7,486 bases of DNA from CAZLBV01 sp964557845. GTDB lineage: Bacteria; Acidobacteriota; Aminicenantia; Aminicenantales; Aminicenantaceae. The notes beneath the pieces are model-generated. The model made no database searches and had not been told where the DNA came from. It worked only from the letters and a program-made list of their open reading frames with translations. A program made the translations under genes and the position numbers. The DNA lies in the NCBI GenBank assembly GCA_964557845.1, contig CAZLBV010000046.1, positions 1 through 7,486 of the forward strand, written 5' to 3'. Positions 5,513-7,486 of the stretch are shown piece after piece; within the stretch, counting starts at the first letter, position 1, and every line of letters starts with the position of its first letter.

Positions 5513-5887
5513 ATGATATCCGGAATAGGGATTGACAGTATTGAGGTTCGGAGAGTAAACGATAAACTCTTGAAAGAGAGCAGATTTAAAGAGAAAATAT
5601 TTACTCCCAAAGAAATATCTTATTGTGAATCGAAAAAATATAAGGCACAGAATTATGCGGCCCGTTTCTCTGCTAAAGAGGCTTTCTTAAAAGCATTAGG
5701 AACTGGTTGGAGATATGGACTTTCCCATAAGCAAATTGAAATTGTGAACGATGATCTTGGCAAACCGGAGATCGTACTTTATGGAAAAGCAAAGGAATTT
5801 GCCGCAGAAAACAAGATTACCAAAATTCATGTTTCCCTAACGCATTTAAAACATATAGCAACCGCCATGGTAACGGTTGAAAAATAG
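5513..5887 (+). CDS. acpS: Holo-[acyl-carrier-protein] synthase (4'-phosphopantetheinyl transferase, AcpS type)
   Basis: AcpS transfers 4'-phosphopantetheine from CoA to the conserved Ser of apo-acyl carrier protein, in the cytoplasm, activating it for fatty acid synthesis. The 124 residues match the usual AcpS length. Visible motifs are the N-terminal GIGIDSIEV (4-12) with metal-binding Asp8, the central RFSAKEAFLKALGTG (51-65) with metal-binding Glu56, GKPEIVL (83-89), and the C-terminal HVSLTHLKHIATAMV (106-120). All hallmark residues appear intact, so the enzyme should be active. The family works as a trimer with active sites at subunit interfaces. The ATG at 5513 is supported by AAGAGG upstream and a good promoter. 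An acetyl-CoA synthetase gene follows after 12 nt, probably in the same transcript. The divergent neighbour is the signalling operon. Confidence 0.96.
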   Translation: MISGIGIDSIEVRRVNDKLLKESRFKEKIFTPKEISYCESKKYKAQNYAARFSAKEAFLKALGTGWRYGLSHKQIEIVNDDLGKPEIVLYGKAKEFAAENKITKIHVSLTHLKHIATAMVTVEK

Positions 5888-5893
5888 AAGGAG
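5888..5893 (+). promoter_or_regulatory. Ribosome binding site of acetyl-CoA synthetase gene
   Basis: AAGGAG starts immediately after the acpS stop codon (TAG 5885-5887) and lies 6 nt before the ATG at 5900. This strong, well-spaced site fixes the start and supports co-transcription with acpS. Confidence 0.75.
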
Positions 5894-5899
5894 CAGAGT

Positions 5900-7486
5900 A
5901 TGTCAAATATTGGATCTTATGAAGAGAGACTGAAGGATTTTGATTGGTCACTGGCAGAAAAGGAGCTTGGATACCAACAAGGTGATGTGATCAATATCGG
6001 CTGGTATTGCACTGACCGGATCTGTGATCAGGGAAAAGGGGATAAACTCGCCCTTATCTGGGATGGATTGGGGGGGAAGGAAAAAAAATATACATTTAAC
6101 GACATTCGATTGGCTACCAATACCATAGGCTCATTTCTGAGGAGTCTTGGGATCGAACCGGAAGACAGAGTATGTATTTTTATGGATAAAATTCCTGAGT
6201 TGTATCTGGGTTTTTTAGGGATATTAAAGATCGGGGCCATCGCGCAGCCGTTATTTTCTGCATTTGGGGATGAATCTCTGTATGTCAGGCTGGAAAATGC
6301 CCGGACCAAAGCCATAATGACACAAAAAAGACACTTGTCTAAAGTCAGAAAGATAATCGATAAGATGCCTTATCTGAAACATATTATTGTGGTTGATCAT
6401 GACGGTAAAAAACCTCTCCAGGAAAAGGAGGTCGCTTTTAATCTGGAAGAGGCAGAGCCGGTGGAAAAGCTTGAAATATTTCCAACCAAAGCGGAATCGC
6501 CCTCGGTCCTGCATTATACTTCCGGAACTACCGGCCAGCCTAAGGGAGTCAAACATGTGCATTATTCCTTGATATCCCAGTATCTGACTGCCAAATGGAT
6601 ATTGGACCTTCAGGATGATGATATTTACTGGTGCACGGCAGATCCCGGCTGGGTCACCGGCACTTCTTATGGAATCATTGGACCCTGGAGTTTGGGGATT
6701 ACGCAGTGTGTTATGGACTCCGGTTTTTCTTCAGAGGCATGGTACCGGTTCATTGAAAAATACAAGATTACGGTCTGGTATTCGGCCCCCACAGCTATTC
6801 GATCGCTTATGAAAGCAGGGGAAGACTTGGTCAAAAAGTACGATCTTTCCTCCCTTCGACATTTGGTCTCAGTGGGAGAACCCCTTAATGCCGAAGCCGT
6901 GATCTGGTCGGAACGAGTTTTTGGAAAGGCCTTCCATGATTCCTATTGGCAGACGGAAACCGGCTCGATCATGATCTCAAATTATCCCGGAATGAAGATA
7001 AAACCCGGTTCCATGGGAAAGCCTTTTCCTGGGATCACGGCTACTGTTCTGGATACATCGACCTATCATCCGATCGAAGAGTCCGGAAAGATCGGGCTGA
7101 TCGCGTTCGAGCCGGGTTGGCCGGCTATGATGCGGACTTATTGGAATAATGAAGCCACTTATCAGAGTAAATTTGTTAATGGGTGGTATTTATCTGGTGA
7201 CCGGGCCAGCATCGACAGAGAAGGGTATTTTTGGTTTGTCGGCAGAGATGATGATGTGATCAATACGGCAGGACATCTGGTCAGTCCTTTTGAGGTGGAA
7301 TCAGCGCTGCTCGAACACGAAGCGGTGGCAGAGTCTGCGGTGGTCTCCAAGCCGGATGAAGTCAATATGGAAGTAGTTAAAGCCTTTGTGAGCCTTAAAC
7401 CCGGTTTTGAACCAAGTAAAGATCTCGAACTATCGATTATGAATTTCATCAGGAAAAAACTGTCTCCGCTGGCTATGCCCCAGGAG
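5900..7486 (+). CDS. acsA: AMP-forming acetyl-CoA synthetase (acetate--CoA ligase), 3' truncated by window
   Basis: The enzyme joins acetate, ATP and CoA to give acetyl-CoA, AMP and diphosphate through an acetyl-adenylate. The reading frame is open for 529 codons to the window end. ANL-family motifs appear in order: phosphate-binding YTSGTTGQPKGVKH (206-219), WCTADPGWVTGTSYG (244-258), adenylate-binding SYWQTETG (348-355), SGD (432-434), and hinge GRDDDVINTAG (448-458). The Trp in YWQTETG is the residue that restricts the acyl pocket to short acids in characterised acetyl-CoA synthetases, favouring acetate. After the hinge the sequence is GHLVSPFEVE, with Leu460 where many relatives have Arg. 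The C-terminal subdomain breaks off at LSPLAMPQE, so the catalytic Lys of the PKTRSGK-type motif, expected about 20 residues later, is outside the window. Length and motifs fit the roughly 560-570-residue Bacillus AcsA-like group. It follows acpS by 12 nt. A related short-chain acyl-CoA synthetase remains possible. Confidence 0.92.
   Translation, partial: MSNIGSYEERLKDFDWSLAEKELGYQQGDVINIGWYCTDRICDQGKGDKLALIWDGLGGKEKKYTFNDIRLATNTIGSFLRSLGIEPEDRVCIFMDKIPELYLGFLGILKIGAIAQPLFSAFGDESLYVRLENARTKAIMTQKRHLSKVRKIIDKMPYLKHIIVVDHDGKKPLQEKEVAFNLEEAEPVEKLEIFPTKAESPSVLHYTSGTTGQPKGVKHVHYSLISQYLTAKWILDLQDDDIYWCTADPGWVTGTSYGIIGPWSLGITQCVMDSGFSSEAWYRFIEKYKITVWYSAPTAIRSLMKAGEDLVKKYDLSSLRHLVSVGEPLNAEAVIWSERVFGKAFHDSYWQTETGSIMISNYPGMKIKPGSMGKPFPGITATVLDTSTYHPIEESGKIGLIAFEPGWPAMMRTYWNNEATYQSKFVNGWYLSGDRASIDREGYFWFVGRDDDVINTAGHLVSPFEVESALLEHEAVAESAVVSKPDEVNMEVVKAFVSLKPGFEPSKDLELSIMNFIRKKLSPLAMPQE

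Noticed and set aside
6028..6562. Minus-strand ORFs opposite the acetyl-CoA synthetase gene
   Set aside because: They lie antisense to a continuous 529-codon frame carrying all expected adenylation motifs.
6387..7149. Short plus-strand ORFs inside the synthetase gene in other frames
   Set aside because: They are out-of-frame readings of the synthetase gene with low-quality, motif-free translations.

Overview
The window looks like bacterial chromosome from a moderately AT-leaning genome. It has dense genes, short leaders and overlapping ATGA junctions. The gene mix (a SpoIID-domain protein, MglA/MglB-like polarity-type proteins, a soluble Ser/Thr kinase carrying a receiver domain, AcpS and an AMP-forming acetyl-CoA synthetase) would suit an environmental, probably anaerobic lineage. 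The phylum cannot be fixed from the sequence alone. No tRNA, rRNA, CRISPR array, insertion sequence or attachment site was seen.

Layout. Positions 1-201 (+) hold the C-terminal end of a SpoIID/LytB-type protein. Positions 202-571 lack a convincing gene. They contain an imperfect direct repeat (38 bp core, offset 86 bp), a weak terminator-like hairpin and a small AT palindrome. Positions 572-5312 (-) are one compact six-gene operon. Read 5' to 3' on the minus strand, it encodes a small roadblock-like protein, a 365-aa protein with a central HTH-like segment and a possible C-terminal roadblock-like segment, an MglB-like roadblock protein, an MglA-like small GTPase, a second roadblock-like protein with a helical tail, and a Ser/Thr kinase fused to a receiver domain. 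Four of the five junctions overlap by 4 nt and the fifth is a 35-nt gap. Positions 5313-5512 form a divergent promoter region with a good sigma70-type promoter in each direction and a near-palindrome between them. Positions 5513-5887 (+) encode AcpS. Twelve nucleotides later an acetyl-CoA synthetase gene begins and runs off the window at 7486.

How the genes may work together. The minus-strand operon is the most interesting part. The GTPase and MglB-like protein should form a switch and its regulator. The extra roadblock-like proteins are candidate scaffolds or alternative regulators, the HTH protein a possible output, and the kinase-receiver fusion a phosphorylation input or output. The set recalls actinobacterial conservons (roadblock, HTH-containing DUF742 protein and Ras-like GTPase encoded with a kinase) and the myxobacterial MglA/MglB polarity module. 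It differs in using a Hanks-type kinase-receiver fusion and in having several divergent roadblock-like proteins. The plus-strand pair acpS-acs is a separate metabolic unit: carrier-protein activation from CoA, and acetate activation to acetyl-CoA.
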